Source of the DNA: Candidatus Moraniibacteriota bacterium
GTDB lineage: Bacteria; Patescibacteriota; Minisyncoccia; Moranbacterales; GCA-2747515
Assembly (NCBI GenBank): GCA_029938745.1
Contig: JAOZUJ010000068.1
Location: 1-5,097, forward strand
Length of the DNA stretch: 5,097 nucleotides
Reading direction: 5' to 3'
Part shown: in pieces, positions 4,928-5,097 of the stretch
How the letters are laid out: the number at the start of each line of letters is the position of its first letter
Position numbering within the stretch: position 1 is the first letter of the stretch
Position numbers and translations under genes: made by a program
The notes under the pieces: model-generated
Databases searched by the model: none
Told to the model about the DNA's origin: nothing
What the model saw: the letters and a program-made list of their open reading frames with translations, nothing else

Positions 4928-5097
4928 TTATTTAGCTTCTTCAGTTTTTTCAGCGTCATCAGTTGTACAACATGTCTCGTCAACTTCGCATGTTTCATCT
5001 GTAGAACATGTTTCTGTATCTTCTTCAAGTAACGCAGTTTCTTCAACAAACAAAACATCTTCAGTCATTACAGCAAGGAATGACTCATCTTCTGAGA
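4928..5097 (-). CDS. C-terminal end of an acidic protein with a cysteine hexapeptide repeat (partial)
   Basis: The last 55 codons of a leftward gene are visible, ending in TAA at 4928-4930; the start is beyond the right edge. The frame has no stop through the window edge. The visible protein is very rich in Glu, Asp and Thr. It has four cysteines in three six-residue units, CSTDET, CEVDET and CCTTDD, a spacing of C-x5-C-x5-CC. The tail ends TEEAK. The region before the repeats (about the first 28 visible residues) is acidic with hydrophobic residues (FLAVM, VLFVEE). Clustered Cys with Asp/Glu could bind metal or form disulfides, but I do not recognise the family and no function is assigned. 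It converges on the intact transporter gene and has its own terminator, so it is probably regulated separately. A spurious open frame is possible, but codon-like structure, the repeat and the terminator position favour a real gene. Confidence 0.7.
   Translation of the reverse strand, partial: SEDESFLAVMTEDVLFVEETALLEEDTETCSTDETCEVDETCCTTDDAEKTEEAK

Overview
The window is AT-rich with tightly packed genes. Two things point to a bacterium rather than an archaeon: hairpin-plus-T-tract terminators, and extended -10 promoters of the TGnTAyAAT type. None of the four visible starts has a convincing Shine-Dalgarno sequence; each ATG is preceded by A/T-rich DNA. TAA, TAG and TGA all act as stops, and one TGA is kept at the same position in two related sequences, so the standard bacterial code fits. 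The lineage cannot be fixed from this window. A small-genome, low-GC group such as Patescibacteria/CPR is only a guess.

Layout from left to right. Bases 1-155 are intergenic, with a candidate leftward promoter at the edge and a rightward extended -10 promoter. Bases 156-710 encode a membrane-anchored Ala/Gln-rich protein with four cysteines, followed by a strong terminator (724-755). Bases 823-1239 encode a two-helix potassium channel pore protein with a TVGYGD filter. Next come two tandem DHA2-type (EmrB/QacA-like) MFS transporter genes of almost equal length. The first (1348-2960) is broken by a one-base deletion near 2103-2105. The second (3164-4780) is intact. Two hairpin terminators follow (4804-4838 and 4865-4899). 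The 3' end of a leftward gene for an acidic, cysteine-repeat protein then runs off the right edge (4928-5097).

The main discovery lies between the two transporters. The 2967-3068 stretch, starting just after the first transporter's stop codon, matches the last ~35 codons of the potassium channel gene, including its TGA stop. The A/T-rich leader that follows also resembles the leader of the first transporter. The simplest history is tandem duplication of a channel-plus-transporter module, with later loss of nearly all of the second channel gene. The two transporters differ at many silent positions, yet the reading frame after the frameshift is still clean. The duplication is therefore old, and the frameshift is recent or a sequencing error.

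No terminator is seen between the channel gene and the end of the second transporter, so the channel and both transporters may share a transcript, with extra promoters in the gaps. A joint role in ion balance and efflux is inference only. No RNA genes, CRISPR arrays, insertion sequences or integrase sites were seen.
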